A stretch of DNA of 38,419 nucleotides, taken from assembly GCA_903870275.1 (NCBI GenBank), contig CAIQCK010000058.1, forward strand, positions 1 to 38,419, given 5' to 3'. Made by a program: the position numbers and the translations under genes. This document shows, one piece after another, positions 7,446-16,362 of the stretch; positions within the stretch are counted from its first letter, which is position 1, and the number at the start of each line of letters is the position of its first letter. The DNA comes from an uncultured bacterium (lineage in GTDB: Bacteria; Verrucomicrobiota; Verrucomicrobiia; CAIQCK01). The notes beneath the pieces are model-generated. The model made no database searches. It saw nothing but the letters and a program-made list of their open reading frames with translations, and was not told the DNA's origin.

Positions 7446-7483
7446 CCCCCTCGTCGCGCAAGCGGCGAGGGGGTTTCGTTTTT
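7446..7483 (+). terminator. Rho-independent terminator of csp
   Basis: CCCCCTCGTCGC (7446-7457) pairs with GCGGCGAGGGGG (7462-7473) around a GCAA tetraloop, with one wobble, followed by TTTCGTTTTT (7474-7483). It is a textbook intrinsic terminator. Confidence 0.9.
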
Positions 7484-7503
7484 GGCCGGCGGCGGATGCG
7501 GCG

Positions 7504-7532
7504 TTGACAGAGCGGGGCGATGTTTCTACGCT
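7504..7532 (+). promoter_or_regulatory. Promoter of tmk-holB
   Basis: A perfect TTGACA (7504-7509), a 17-base spacer and TACGCT (7527-7532). The ATG of tmk begins 8 bases after the -10 box, so the transcript would start at or next to the start codon. Confidence 0.6.
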
Positions 7533-7539
7533 TGGCACC

Positions 7540-8175
7540 ATGCGCGGTGTGTTCATCAGCTTTGAAGGCGGCGAGGGATGCGGCAAGAGCACCCAGATCC
7601 GCCGGCTCGCCAAACGGCTGCAATCGATGGGGCGCAAGGTGGTCCAGACGCGCGAACCCGGCGGCACGGATCTCGGCGAAGCCATCCGCCATTTGCTCAA
7701 ACACAGTCCTGCCGGCCACGGCATGTGCGCCGAGTCGGAGATGCTCTTGTTTTCCGCCGCGCGCGCCGAACTGGTGCGCAAGGTGATCCGGCCGGCATTG
7801 GCGGAGGGCGCGGTGGTGTTGTCGGACCGGTTCCACGATTCCACGACGGTGTATCAGGGCATCGTCCGCGGAATTGACCCGAGGCTGGTTGCCTCGGCGC
7901 ATCGCATGGCGGTGGGCGATTGCGTGCCGCAACTGACGCTGCTGCTCGTGCTGCCGGTGGCCGAAGGGCGGCAACGGATGATGCGGCGCGTCCGGCCGGT
8001 CGGCGGCGAGGCGGACCGTTTTGAGGCGGAGCCGGACGAGTTTCACGGGAAAGTTCTGTTGGGCTTCCTGCAACTGGCGAAGTCGGAACCGAGGCGTTTC
8101 AAAGTGGTGGACGCGCGCCGATCCATCGCCGAGGTGGAGGCCGCCGTCTGGGAGTATGTGAAGCATGTCGTTTAA
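7540..8175 (+). CDS. tmk: Thymidylate kinase
   Basis: A 211-residue dTMP kinase that phosphorylates dTMP to dTDP in dTTP synthesis. ATG 7540 is chosen because MRGVFISFEGGEGCGKST starts the family domain exactly; the frame is open further upstream but codes for nothing family-like. GGEGCGKST (10-18) is the P-loop, REPGGTDLGEAIR (38-50) is the thymidine-binding DR/EPGGT block, and DRF..STTVYQG is the DRY-like base-recognition motif. The LID region is arginine-rich (RQRMMRRVRP). Its stop overlaps the start of holB by 11 bases, a coupling often seen in bacteria since both serve replication. There is no clear ribosome-binding site, in line with a leaderless transcript. Confidence 0.92.
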   Translation: MRGVFISFEGGEGCGKSTQIRRLAKRLQSMGRKVVQTREPGGTDLGEAIRHLLKHSPAGHGMCAESEMLLFSAARAELVRKVIRPALAEGAVVLSDRFHDSTTVYQGIVRGIDPRLVASAHRMAVGDCVPQLTLLLVLPVAEGRQRMMRRVRPVGGEADRFEAEPDEFHGKVLLGFLQLAKSEPRRFKVVDARRSIAEVEAAVWEYVKHVV

Positions 8176-9214
8176 GCCACTGGCCGCCACACAGCCTGCC
8201 GTCGTCGCCGTGCTCCAACGCAGCCTCGCCAACAACCGGCTCGCGCACGCCTATCTCTTTGCCGGCGACGCGCTGGAAGACATGGAACTGGCCGCGCGCG
8301 AACTGGCCAAGGCCGTGAATTGTGAGTTGCCGACCAAGCAAGGTGGCTGCGACCGTTGCGATTCCTGCCGGAAGATTGACGCCGCCACGCCGCCCGGCGG
8401 CCAGCATCCCGACGTGCAATGGCTTCGCCCGGAATCCAAGTCGCGGGTCATCGTGATTGACCAGACGCGGGAGCTGGAAAAATCACTTCACCTCAAACCG
8501 ACGATGGGCCGGATGAAGGTCGGCGTCATTGTCGAAGCCGACCGGATCAACCAGAACGCCGCCAATTCATTTCTGAAAACGCTGGAAGAACCGCCGGACC
8601 GCTCGCTGCTGCTGTTGCTGACGGCGGCGCCGGGGCAGTTGCTCGAAACCGTCCGGTCGCGCTGCCAGCGCGTGCAGTTCGGCGCGGCGGCGGCGCGCGA
8701 GCCGGAAGCGGCGCACGCGCCGCTCGTGGACGGCCTGCTGGCGCTGCTCGGCGGCGGCGGCTCGGTGCTGAAGGCGTATAAGCTGTTCGACACGATCCGC
8801 GGCTTCCTCGACGCAGAGAAAAAGCAGGTGGAGGAGCAGGTCGAGCAGACGGCGCAACTTGACCGCTACCGCCAGGTGGCCGACTCGAAATGGCTGGAAA
8901 AAAAGGAAGAAGAGATGAAGGCGCAGGTGGAGGCCGAATACCGGCGTCGGCGCAAGGCGACGGTGGTGACGCTGGAGTGGCTGCTGCGCGACGCGCTCGT
9001 CTGCATCGAGGGCGGCGACGCGGCGCTGTTGTTCAATCGCGAACGCGGCGACGCGCTACGGAAGCTGGCGGCAGCGCAGACGCGCGAACGGGCGCTGGCG
9101 AATCTCGAAACCATTGAGACGTTGCAGGACCAGTTGGAGCGCAACGTGAACGAGGCGTTGGCGCTGGAGGTGGCGCTGTTGCGGCTCAGCGGCCTGACCA
9201 CGCCGGCGGCGTAG
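8165..9214 (+). CDS. holB: DNA polymerase III delta' subunit
   Basis: A 349-residue clamp-loader subunit. It begins with the AAA+ fold (RLAHAYLFAG, residues 25-34) but has GDALEDM where a Walker A GKT would be, as in other delta' proteins that do not hydrolyse ATP. Four cysteines (C53, C62, C65, C68) form the zinc module, and NSFLKTLEEPP and VRSRCQ are the conserved sensor and SRC segments. The protein acts with delta, gamma/tau and others to load the beta clamp. Residues 215-270 are a long charged helical stretch (EEQVEQ..KKEEEMKAQVEAEYRRRRK), which looks like a coiled coil inserted before the collar domain. It overlaps tmk by 11 bases and shares its promoter. Confidence 0.88.
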   Translation: MSFKPLAATQPAVVAVLQRSLANNRLAHAYLFAGDALEDMELAARELAKAVNCELPTKQGGCDRCDSCRKIDAATPPGGQHPDVQWLRPESKSRVIVIDQTRELEKSLHLKPTMGRMKVGVIVEADRINQNAANSFLKTLEEPPDRSLLLLLTAAPGQLLETVRSRCQRVQFGAAAAREPEAAHAPLVDGLLALLGGGGSVLKAYKLFDTIRGFLDAEKKQVEEQVEQTAQLDRYRQVADSKWLEKKEEEMKAQVEAEYRRRRKATVVTLEWLLRDALVCIEGGDAALLFNRERGDALRKLAAAQTRERALANLETIETLQDQLERNVNEALALEVALLRLSGLTTPAA

Positions 9215-9218
9215 TTTT

Positions 9219-9313
9219 CAGTAATCCGTAATCAGTGGGCAGCCATCGGTGGTTGCTCTCTTTGGAAGCGTGATATTCGTATTCGCAGCCGTTAAACTGA
9301 TTACTGATTACTG
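9219..9313. repeat. Word-repeat palindrome (CAGTAATC words)
   Basis: CAGTAATCCGTAATCAGT (9219-9236) pairs with ACTGATTACTGATTACTG (9296-9313) at 17 of 18 positions; more copies of the word (CACTGATGACTGAA) follow to 9329. It fills most of the gap between holB and the O-antigen-ligase-like gene. Confidence 0.8.
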
Positions 9314-9340
9314 GTCACTGATGACTGAACACGGACCCCA

Positions 9341-10648
9341 ATGGCATCGCGATTAATCAACATCGCCCTCTGGCTGCTGGTCTTCTTGTTGCCGGTGAAA
9401 TTCGGCGGCCTCGTCCTCCTGCCGGACCGCCCCGCGAATTTCGCCGAGTGGTGTTTTTCCCGCTGGCCGCTGGAGTTGGCCGTCGTTTTCGCTTTCGTCT
9501 GGGCTGCCGCGACCATCGGCGCGGTGTGGCGCCGACGCGGCATGTTGCTCGGCGGTTGGGGGTGGCTTCCGCTGATTTGGCTCGCATCGCAATGGCTCTC
9601 GGCGAGCGTCAGTCCGTGGCCGGCACGCGCGTGGGTCGTGGCGGCGTTTTTCAGCGTGGCAACGGTTTTCTTTTTCATCGGTTGGTGGCCGGCGGAAAAC
9701 GAGCGGCGTTACCGGACCGTGCTCGGCGCGCTCGCGGCGGCGACGGCGGTGGTTTGCGCGGTGGCGCTTCACCAGCACTTCGGCGGCTTTGAGGATGCGC
9801 TGCGCTACGCGAGGGAACATCCGGAGAGCGTGCCGCCGGAAATCCGGCCAAATCTTGCCGCGGTCCAGGGCAAACTCGCGCAAGGCCGCGTCTTTGGAAC
9901 CATGTTTTACTCGAACACACTGGCCGGCTACCTCATCCTGGCCGGAGCGCCGGTGTGCTGCTGGCTGTGGCGGTGTCTGCGCGAACGGATGGAAGGCGGC
10001 GAACGGGCTGTGCGTGTGGCGAGCGTTGCGTTGACGGCGGCGTTCGCGGCGATGGTGTTGTGGTGTGTGCTGCTGACGCGGTCGAAGGGCGGCTTCGCGA
10101 TGCTGGCGCTGGCGCTGGCCGGCGGTCTGGCGCTGTGCGGACGCGTGGACTGGCGCTGGCGCGCCGGCGCGCTGGCGGCGTTACTGGCGGTCGGCGCGGT
10201 TTTCTTCGGCGCGCAGGGCGCGCGGCGCGGCGCGGAAACACTGGAGGCGCGCGGCGATTACTGGCGGGCGGGCATGGCGATGATTGTGCAGCAGCCGTGG
10301 CTTGGCGGCGGCCCGGGCACTTTCGGCAAACGCTACGTGGAGCGTCGCCGGCCGGACGCGGAACCGACGCTGCTGGCGCACAACAACTTCCTGCAACAAT
10401 GGACCGACTCCGGCGTCGCCGGCTTCGCCAGCTTCGCGGCGTTGTGGATCGGCGCGTTATGGCTCGGCGCGCGGCGGTTGCGGGCCGCGCCGTTTGACCC
10501 GCTGGCGTGGGCGACGTGGGTCGGGCTTGCGGCGTGGACGGGGCACAACCTGGTGGATTTCGATCTCTACGCCGCGGCGGTGGCGTGGCCGGCGTTTCTA
10601 ATGGCGGGCTGGATGTTGCGCGGCGGTTCGACGACCGCTACAGCTTAA
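9341..10648 (+). CDS. O-antigen ligase/polymerase-like membrane protein
   Basis: A 435-residue polytopic membrane protein with roughly 10-12 hydrophobic segments. The best diagnostic is the long periplasmic loop followed by AHNNFLQQWTDSGVAGFASF (about residues 346-365), the H-N-x-x-L-Q motif of the Wzy/WaaL (O-antigen ligase, Wzy_C) superfamily. GGGPGTF just before it also fits. Members join or polymerise undecaprenyl-linked or lipid-A-linked sugars in the periplasm; some glycosylate proteins. ATG 9341 lies right after a palindromic repeat, without a clear ribosome-binding site. No lipopolysaccharide operon surrounds it, though sugar-nucleotide enzymes occur within 11 kb on both sides. Confidence 0.75.
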   Translation: MASRLINIALWLLVFLLPVKFGGLVLLPDRPANFAEWCFSRWPLELAVVFAFVWAAATIGAVWRRRGMLLGGWGWLPLIWLASQWLSASVSPWPARAWVVAAFFSVATVFFFIGWWPAENERRYRTVLGALAAATAVVCAVALHQHFGGFEDALRYAREHPESVPPEIRPNLAAVQGKLAQGRVFGTMFYSNTLAGYLILAGAPVCCWLWRCLRERMEGGERAVRVASVALTAAFAAMVLWCVLLTRSKGGFAMLALALAGGLALCGRVDWRWRAGALAALLAVGAVFFGAQGARRGAETLEARGDYWRAGMAMIVQQPWLGGGPGTFGKRYVERRRPDAEPTLLAHNNFLQQWTDSGVAGFASFAALWIGALWLGARRLRAAPFDPLAWATWVGLAAWTGHNLVDFDLYAAAVAWPAFLMAGWMLRGGSTTATA

Positions 10649-10744
10649 GCCGCGCGATTCCCATAAACATCTTGGGTTTAACGGTTGGCGTAAGGACGGT
10701 CTTGTGATAAATACAGATGCTTTACAAACGGCAAAAACAAGTGT

Positions 10745-10772
10745 TTGACTGCCACTGAACCAAAGATAAAGT
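10745..10772 (+). promoter_or_regulatory. Candidate promoter of the large TPR gene
   Basis: TTGACT (10745-10750), a 16-base spacer and TAAAGT (10767-10772). The predicted start is about 16 bases before the GTG at 10795, with gagaggtg as ribosome-binding sequence between. Confidence 0.45.
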
Positions 10773-10794
10773 CGGTCCGAGAGGTGCTACACGC

Positions 10795-13700
10795 GTGAAC
10801 CAGAACGTTTTGATTACGAAAAAGGGATGGGGTGGCCGAACTATTATTCTTTTGTGTGCGGCGCTGGTCGCGGGAGGATTGAGCCTCGCACCTTCTCCGT
10901 CCGTGCGCGCTTCAGACGACGCTCCCGGTGGAACTCGCGCCAAGGCGCCCGTTACGCCGGGCGCCAGCGATCAAGTTGAAGAGTTCACGCGGATTATTGA
11001 CCTGAAACTGAAATCGGAGTTCGCGCTGGCCTACATCGGTCGCGGTGACGCTTACCGCCGCAGAGGCGAGATGGACGCCGCGATTGCGGATTATAGCAAA
11101 GCCATCGAACTGAAGCCGGATTACGCCAAGACCTACGTGTGGCGCGGTTTCGCCTACGCCGCCAGGCACGACGACGAGCGGGCGGCTCGCGATTTCGCCA
11201 AGGCCATGGAAATGGATCCGCGCGATCCACTGGCGTTCAGCTACCGCGGCCTGGCCAACCTCAACCGGGGCAGTTACGACGCCGCCATCGCCGACTACAA
11301 CAAGGCCATCGGCTTGAGGGCCGACAACGCGGACGACTACGCCAACCGCGCGTTGGCGTATTACTCCAAGAATGATTTCTCCCGTGCGATTGAGGACTAC
11401 AACCGGGCCATCGAGTTGCGACCGAACGACCCCGATCTCTACGCGAAGCGGGCGCAGGCCAAACGCGGCTTGTTGAAGAACGCCGCGGAACAAGTGCTGG
11501 TGGACATCAGAACCAGCGAGCGGCTCGGCGGCAAGGCGGACTCCTCGCTGATGAGCGAGATCAGCCGGTTCTCCGGGACGGTTCCTTCCGAAACAACGGC
11601 GCCGCAGCGCACCGAGCCGGTGGCGCAACCACTGACGGCACCGGAACCGCGTCCCGTTGCCCCCGTGGCGGACCTCCCCGTCGTCAAGCGGCCTGAACCT
11701 GCGGTTACCCCTGAACCGCCGCCGCGTCCGACCGTGGTGACGGAGCCGCCGCCCTTCAAGAACTTCGAGGCGGCACCGATGGTTGAGAAACCCGCACTCG
11801 AAACAGCCAAGCCGCCAACACCGCCGGTCGCCACCGCGCCTGCGCCCGCGAACTTGACGGCGACCATCGAGGCACCGATGCCAAAACGCGTCGCGCCGCC
11901 AGAGCCGAGCGTGGCTTCCGCCGCGCCGCCGCCGGCTCCGACCGCGTTGGACGTCTCAGGGCTTGTCGCCAAAGCCAGCGAAGCCAAGAACTTCGAGGAT
12001 AAAGTCAGACTTCTGAACGAAGCCATCCAGTTGGATCCCCGGTCTGCAGAAGCTTTCGCAGCACGGGGAAAGGCCTGGTTCTTTCATAAAGACTGGGATC
12101 AGGCCATTGGCGACTATACGCGCGCAATCCAATTAAATCCCACGGCTGGCGAGCTCTACAATAACCGGGGCGCCGCCTACGAGAATAAAGGCGAGCACGC
12201 GCGCGCAATCCAGGACTTTGACCAGGCCATCCAGTTGAAACTCCCCGGGGAAACGCTGGCCCGCGCCTACTACAACCGGGCCGACGCCAACATGTCCCTG
12301 TCCAATTACGACCGTGCCATCGCCGACTTCACGAAATCAATCGAGTTAAAGCCGGATGATCCCGAAACGTATCATGGCCGCGCGATGGCTTATTTCCAGA
12401 AGCACGCCTACGATCAGGCGTGGGCCGACGTGATAGAGTGCCGTCGCAACGGCGGCAAAGTGCAGCACGAATTCGAGGCCATGCTCACAGCCGCCAGCCA
12501 GCCCAAGACGACGACGCCTCCTGCTCTGGTGGCTCCCCAAACGGTGGAGCCAGCCGTGAGAGCGTTGCCCGTCTCCGGCGGGTCAAAACCGGCCGCCGCC
12601 GAACCTCCCGCCCCGACCGCCTCGTCGTCGCCGGCGGAACCGGGCAATGCCGAGGATTACGTCCGCCGGGCCAAAACATCTTTGGACAGCAAAGAAACCG
12701 ACCGTGCTCTCGCGGACCTCGGCAAAGCTCTCAAGCTGAAACCGGATTACACCGAAGCCTATCTCCTGCGCGCCAACATTTACATCCAGCGCGACGACAC
12801 CGAAGACGCCATTCTCGACTGCACCAAATCCCTGGATGCCCAACCCGGCAACGCCCAGGCCTACGTCCTGCGCGGCAACGCCTATGGCAAGCGGGGCGAT
12901 TCGGAGCAAGCCATCCGCGATTTCAGCAAGGCCATCGAATTGAGCCCGCGCAACGCCGAGACTTACCAAGACCGCGCCATGGCCTATTACGACCTGCGCG
13001 CCTACGACAAAGCCTGGGCCGACGTGCAAGCCTGCCAGAAATTCGGCGGCCAGGTTCCGGCAGAATTCACTCTGGCTCTCACCAAAGCTTCAGGCCAGAC
13101 GCCGCCGCTGCCGAAACCGGCCGAGCGGTTGGACGCGATTCAACCCGCGCCGGTCAGCCCTGCCGAGCCGCCAACCGTGGCCGAAATCCGTCCCGCCAAT
13201 ACTCCCGGCGAATCGACCGCGCCTCTTGCGGCGGCGCAAGCGCCGGCTGCATCCGCCCAGCCGATTGTCCAGTCCGGCTCGACTTACTCCGCTGCCGTCG
13301 AACAAGTGCTCGCCACGGCCCGGTCCGCCAGCATGGTTGAGAAGATTGAATGTTACACGCGAGCGATTGAGTTGGATCCGAATTGCGCTGAAGCCTACGC
13401 CGGCCGCGGCGACCTTTATTACGCCAAAGGCAACTATGCCGCCGCGATCTACGACTTCGGCAAACTCATCAAACTCCAACCCCTGAGCGCCGAAACTTAT
13501 TTCGCCCGCGGCCAGGCCTATTCCAAGCAGGGCGACATCCAGGACGCGTTGCAAGACCTCACCGGCGCCATCAAACTCAAGCCCGATTACGCCGAGGCCT
13601 ACCAGGCCCGTGCGATGCTCTACTCGGACCAACACGCGTATGCCGAAGCCATGGCCGATGTTCAAAAAGCCCTGCAACTCGGCGCACAGGTGGATCCCGA

Positions 13701-14679
13701 TTTTGCCTCGGCGCTTACCCGAGTCTTGAAATCCCAGTCGCAGGCCGATGCCGGCGAAGCGAAGAAAACCGCCGCTCCGGCCCCGGTCAATCTTTCCCCC
13801 GCCGAGGAGGCGCTGGCCAAGGGCATGGCGGAGGCAAAGCCGGCGGACCAGATTTACTGGTTCAGCCGGGCCATCAAACTCGATCCAAAAAACGCCAACG
13901 CCTTCGTTTACCGCGGGGACGTCTATTGCCAGCAGCACGATTCCGACCGCGGCATCGCGGACTACTCCCAAGCCATCCAGATCAACCCCAAACTCGCCGT
14001 CGCCTATAATAATCGTGGCGTGGCGTGGACTGCGCGCGGTGAGATGGAGCGCGCGATGTGGGACTTCAACGACGCCATCCAGCGTGACCCGGCGCTGGCG
14101 GGCGCTTTCTACAATCGCGCCCACGCTTTTGCCAGGGCCGGCAAGTTCGAGCCGGCCGTCGCGGATTTTACACGGACCATCGAACTGAAACCCGACAACG
14201 CCGCCGCGTTCAAGAATCGCGCGATTGCCTACTACAACCTCCGGGCCTACGACAAAGCCTGGGCCGACGCGGAAGCCTGCGTGAAACTCGGCGGCAAAGT
14301 CTCTCCCGACTTTGTGACCTTGCTCATGCAGGTGGCGCCGCAATCCGCCCGCCCGTTGGTGACGGCCGCCGCGCCGCCCACCCTCGCCCCCTCGCCGGTG
14401 CCGCTGCCCGCCGGCAATTCACGCTCGCTGGAAGATCGTTATCAGGACGCGCTGGTGTTGCTGCAAGCCGGCTCTTATGCCGACGCCGCGACGCAGTTTG
14501 AAGCATTGCTCCAGGCCGATCCCCAATTTGCAATGGCTCATCTGGCGCTCGGCCAGATTTACTCCCGGCAGGCCGCGACGCGGGACAAGGCGCGGGCGCA
14601 TTACGTCCAGTTTGTCCAGATGCGTCCCGACGATCCGAAAGCGCAGGAGGTGCTGCGCTGGTTGAGCGCAACGCGGTAA
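10795..14679 (+). CDS. Large secreted TPR protein with repeated modules
   Basis: A 1294-residue protein starting at GTG 10795. Residues 14-40 are a signal peptide (ILLCAALVAGGLSLAPSPSVRA). It is built of TPR blocks at about 60-257, 385-568, 617-766, 830-980 and 1003-1182, with a shorter one at 1213-1294, separated by proline/alanine-rich linkers of 35-130 residues. Most repeats follow A[IV].DY.KAIELKPD.AE.Y..RG.AY...GD, a Sel1/TPR 'AIADYNKAI' class. Four blocks end in the same motif, AYDxAWADVxxCxxxGGxVxxxF (539-560, 737-758, 1151-1172, and a weaker copy at 948-970), so the module as a whole was duplicated. TPR proteins are scaffolds for protein contacts; partners are unknown. It probably acts in the periplasm or is surface bound. 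Confidence 0.85.
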   Translation: MNQNVLITKKGWGGRTIILLCAALVAGGLSLAPSPSVRASDDAPGGTRAKAPVTPGASDQVEEFTRIIDLKLKSEFALAYIGRGDAYRRRGEMDAAIADYSKAIELKPDYAKTYVWRGFAYAARHDDERAARDFAKAMEMDPRDPLAFSYRGLANLNRGSYDAAIADYNKAIGLRADNADDYANRALAYYSKNDFSRAIEDYNRAIELRPNDPDLYAKRAQAKRGLLKNAAEQVLVDIRTSERLGGKADSSLMSEISRFSGTVPSETTAPQRTEPVAQPLTAPEPRPVAPVADLPVVKRPEPAVTPEPPPRPTVVTEPPPFKNFEAAPMVEKPALETAKPPTPPVATAPAPANLTATIEAPMPKRVAPPEPSVASAAPPPAPTALDVSGLVAKASEAKNFEDKVRLLNEAIQLDPRSAEAFAARGKAWFFHKDWDQAIGDYTRAIQLNPTAGELYNNRGAAYENKGEHARAIQDFDQAIQLKLPGETLARAYYNRADANMSLSNYDRAIADFTKSIELKPDDPETYHGRAMAYFQKHAYDQAWADVIECRRNGGKVQHEFEAMLTAASQPKTTTPPALVAPQTVEPAVRALPVSGGSKPAAAEPPAPTASSSPAEPGNAEDYVRRAKTSLDSKETDRALADLGKALKLKPDYTEAYLLRANIYIQRDDTEDAILDCTKSLDAQPGNAQAYVLRGNAYGKRGDSEQAIRDFSKAIELSPRNAETYQDRAMAYYDLRAYDKAWADVQACQKFGGQVPAEFTLALTKASGQTPPLPKPAERLDAIQPAPVSPAEPPTVAEIRPANTPGESTAPLAAAQAPAASAQPIVQSGSTYSAAVEQVLATARSASMVEKIECYTRAIELDPNCAEAYAGRGDLYYAKGNYAAAIYDFGKLIKLQPLSAETYFARGQAYSKQGDIQDALQDLTGAIKLKPDYAEAYQARAMLYSDQHAYAEAMADVQKALQLGAQVDPDFASALTRVLKSQSQADAGEAKKTAAPAPVNLSPAEEALAKGMAEAKPADQIYWFSRAIKLDPKNANAFVYRGDVYCQQHDSDRGIADYSQAIQINPKLAVAYNNRGVAWTARGEMERAMWDFNDAIQRDPALAGAFYNRAHAFARAGKFEPAVADFTRTIELKPDNAAAFKNRAIAYYNLRAYDKAWADAEACVKLGGKVSPDFVTLLMQVAPQSARPLVTAAAPPTLAPSPVPLPAGNSRSLEDRYQDALVLLQAGSYADAATQFEALLQADPQFAMAHLALGQIYSRQAATRDKARAHYVQFVQMRPDDPKAQEVLRWLSATR

Positions 14680-14702
14680 ACAAGTTTTGCCGGGGCAACA
14701 GC

Positions 14703-14716
14703 CGCAGCCGGCTGCG
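14703..14716. other. Short perfect palindrome between convergent genes
   Basis: CGCAGCCGGCTGCG is self-complementary and lies between the stop codons of the TPR gene and the adenosine-specific-kinase gene. It has no T tract, so a terminator role is only a guess. Confidence 0.25.
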
Positions 14717-14718
14717 AT

Positions 14719-15201
14719 TCACAGCTTGTAACCGAATTTGCGCAACAACTGTTTGCGCGCGGCAATGTCCGCCTCGGTTTCGACGCCCCGGCTCTTCACA
14801 CCATCCACGACGCCGAGAATGCCCCGGCCGGCCGCCGTTTCCACGACGATGACCTCGGCGGGATTGGCGGTGGCGCAGAAAATCCGGCAAACTTCCGGCA
14901 CGGCTTTGATCGTGTTGAGGATGTTGACGGGGAATCCGTCCTTGAGAAAAATGATGAAACAGTGGCCGCAGCTCAAGGCCAGCGCGTTTTTCTTCGCCAA
15001 CTCCACCAGTTCGTCGTCGTTGCCCGACCAGCGCACGAGCGCCGGGCCGCTCGCTTCGCAGAAGCCAATGCCGAATTTCATCTGCGGCGCAGTCTGCACA
15101 ATCGCCTCGTGGAGGTCCTCGACGGTCTTGATGAAATGCGACTGGCCGAGAATAAAATTGAGGTCGGCCGGTTTCTCGACGGGAATCGTTTTCAGGTCCA
15201 T
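14719..15201 (-). CDS. Adenosine-specific kinase family protein (DUF355)
   Basis: A 160-residue protein of the family known from Pyrobaculum PAE0151, annotated as adenosine-specific kinase. The whole chain matches the family pattern: KPADLNFILGQSHFIKTVEDLHEA, FGIGFCEASGPALVRWSGND, GHCFIIFLKDGFPVNILN, VPEVCRIFCATANPAEV and the ending LLRKFGYKL are all recognisable. The structure is a small trimeric or hexameric alpha/beta fold that binds adenosine nucleotides; the physiological reaction is poorly known. A clear ribosome-binding sequence (AAGGAGA) precedes the ATG. It lies 27 bases downstream of the small LTxxQ gene on the same strand, so the two are probably cotranscribed. The family is common in archaea and scattered in bacteria. 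Confidence 0.88.
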   Translation of the reverse strand: MDLKTIPVEKPADLNFILGQSHFIKTVEDLHEAIVQTAPQMKFGIGFCEASGPALVRWSGNDDELVELAKKNALALSCGHCFIIFLKDGFPVNILNTIKAVPEVCRIFCATANPAEVIVVETAAGRGILGVVDGVKSRGVETEADIAARKQLLRKFGYKL

Positions 15202-15228
15202 GACGTCTCCTTCACGACTGCGACGATG

Positions 15229-15594
15229 TCATTGCTTTTCGCCGCCGGCGGGCTTGCGCTCGCCGCCTTCGCCGCGTTGCTGCTGGAGCCGCTTGCGCAT
15301 CTGCTCGGTGGCGTCGTCCAGGGTTTTCTTTTGCTCGTCGTTGAGGATGCCGCGGAATTCTTCCAGCATTTGTTTGCGGATATCTTCAAGCTGCGGCCGG
15401 TATTTCTTTGCCACCTCCGCTGCCTTCTGTTTCTGCTCGTCGGTGAGTTTCAGCTTCTCGCCAATCTGCGGTGTCAGACCGAACATGCCCAGGGCCCGCC
15501 CGCCGCCGCGCTCGCGCTTCGGTGCGTCCTGCGCCCCAACGCCGAGCGCGGCGAGCAGGAGGGTGGCGGCGAGAATTGCAGTCAGTCTTTTCAT
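15229..15594 (-). CDS. Small exported LTxxQ-type protein
   Basis: A 121-residue protein; ATG 15594 is preferred over an upstream in-frame GTG/ATG region because MKRLTAILAATLLLAALGVGAQ is a clean signal peptide and GGAG lies before it. The mature part is a charged helix pair: LKLTDEQKQKAAEVAKKYRPQLEDIRKQMLEEFRGILNDEQKKTLDD. LT.EQ and L..EQ match the LTxxQ motif of Spy/CpxP-type periplasmic proteins, though the match is too short to assign a chaperone function. The C-terminus is low complexity (QQQRGEGGERKPAGGEKQ). It precedes the adenosine-specific-kinase gene and is divergent from trmB. Its function is unknown; a metal- or envelope-stress role would be only a guess. Confidence 0.7.
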   Translation of the reverse strand: MKRLTAILAATLLLAALGVGAQDAPKRERGGGRALGMFGLTPQIGEKLKLTDEQKQKAAEVAKKYRPQLEDIRKQMLEEFRGILNDEQKKTLDDATEQMRKRLQQQRGEGGERKPAGGEKQ

Positions 15595-15703
15595 GGTTGC
15601 GTCTCCAGATTGTGCTCGGTTAAAAACCGGCACGGCGAAAAAGATTCGCGTCTTCCCGGATTTTAGGTTTGTGCTTTCGGAATTTCAATTGCAGAAATGA
15701 ACC

Positions 15704-16312
15704 GTGCAAAACGCTCCATCCGCAATCCTTTACTCGCCGGCGAGCTGGTTCACCCGGCTCGACTGGTCGGTCGTGTTTCCGAAGCGGCAGCCCATCGAGG
15801 TGGACCTCGGCTGCGGCGACGGCTCTTTGTTGCTGCACTGGGCGAAGAAGTTTCCCGACCATAACTGGCTCGGCGTGGAGCGGCTCAAGGGCCGCGTGCT
15901 GAAACTGGAGCGCAAAGCCCCGCGGCTCGGCATCGCCGGCAACCTTCGCGCGTTGCGCATCGAATCGGGCTACGCGGTGGAATGGCTCTTCCCGCCCGCG
16001 AGCGTCGCGGCTTATCACATCTATTTCCCCGATCCGTGGCCGAAGAAACGCCATTACAAACGCCGGCTGATCCAGCCGGAGTTTGTCGCGGCGCTGGCGC
16101 GAACACTGGAGCCGGGCGGATTCGTGAATCTGGCCACCGATCACGCGGATTACTTTGCGGAAATGCTGCCGTGCTTCAACGCGCACGGCGGCTTCGAGCG
16201 CGTCGAACCGCTGGCGCCGGCAACGCCAGAGGAGATGACGGATTTCGAGCGTGACTTCGCGATGGAAGGCCGGCCAATCCACCGGGCGAGATTTCGGAAA
16301 GTGAAGGGTTGA
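15704..16312 (+). CDS. trmB: tRNA (guanine-N7-)-methyltransferase
   Basis: A 202-residue SAM-dependent enzyme that makes m7G46 in the variable loop of tRNAs. EVDLGCGDGSLLLHWA is the SAM-binding motif I, NWLGVERLKGRV contains the next acidic residue (GVE), and YHIYFPDPWPKKRHYKRRL is the family hallmark (PDPWPKKRH.KRRL) with the catalytic aspartate. The start is GTG 15704; no ATG lies in frame just upstream. The stop TGA (16310-16312) is inside a palindromic repeat that it shares with the convergent receiver-pseudokinase gene. It is divergent from the LTxxQ gene, with 109 bases between. Confidence 0.92.
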   Translation: MQNAPSAILYSPASWFTRLDWSVVFPKRQPIEVDLGCGDGSLLLHWAKKFPDHNWLGVERLKGRVLKLERKAPRLGIAGNLRALRIESGYAVEWLFPPASVAAYHIYFPDPWPKKRHYKRRLIQPEFVAALARTLEPGGFVNLATDHADYFAEMLPCFNAHGGFERVEPLAPATPEEMTDFERDFAMEGRPIHRARFRKVKG

Positions 16313-16362
16313 AAGTTAAGAATTTCAAAAACTCTTAACTCTTCCTTCTTCACCCTTCACTT
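16299..16362. repeat. Word-repeat palindrome at two convergent gene ends
   Basis: AAGTGAAGGGT (16299-16309) pairs with ACCCTTCACTT (16352-16362), and GTTAAGA (16315-16321) with TCTTAAC (16333-16339). The stop codons of trmB and of the receiver-pseudokinase gene both fall inside the outer arms. It may serve as a bidirectional terminator. Confidence 0.75.
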
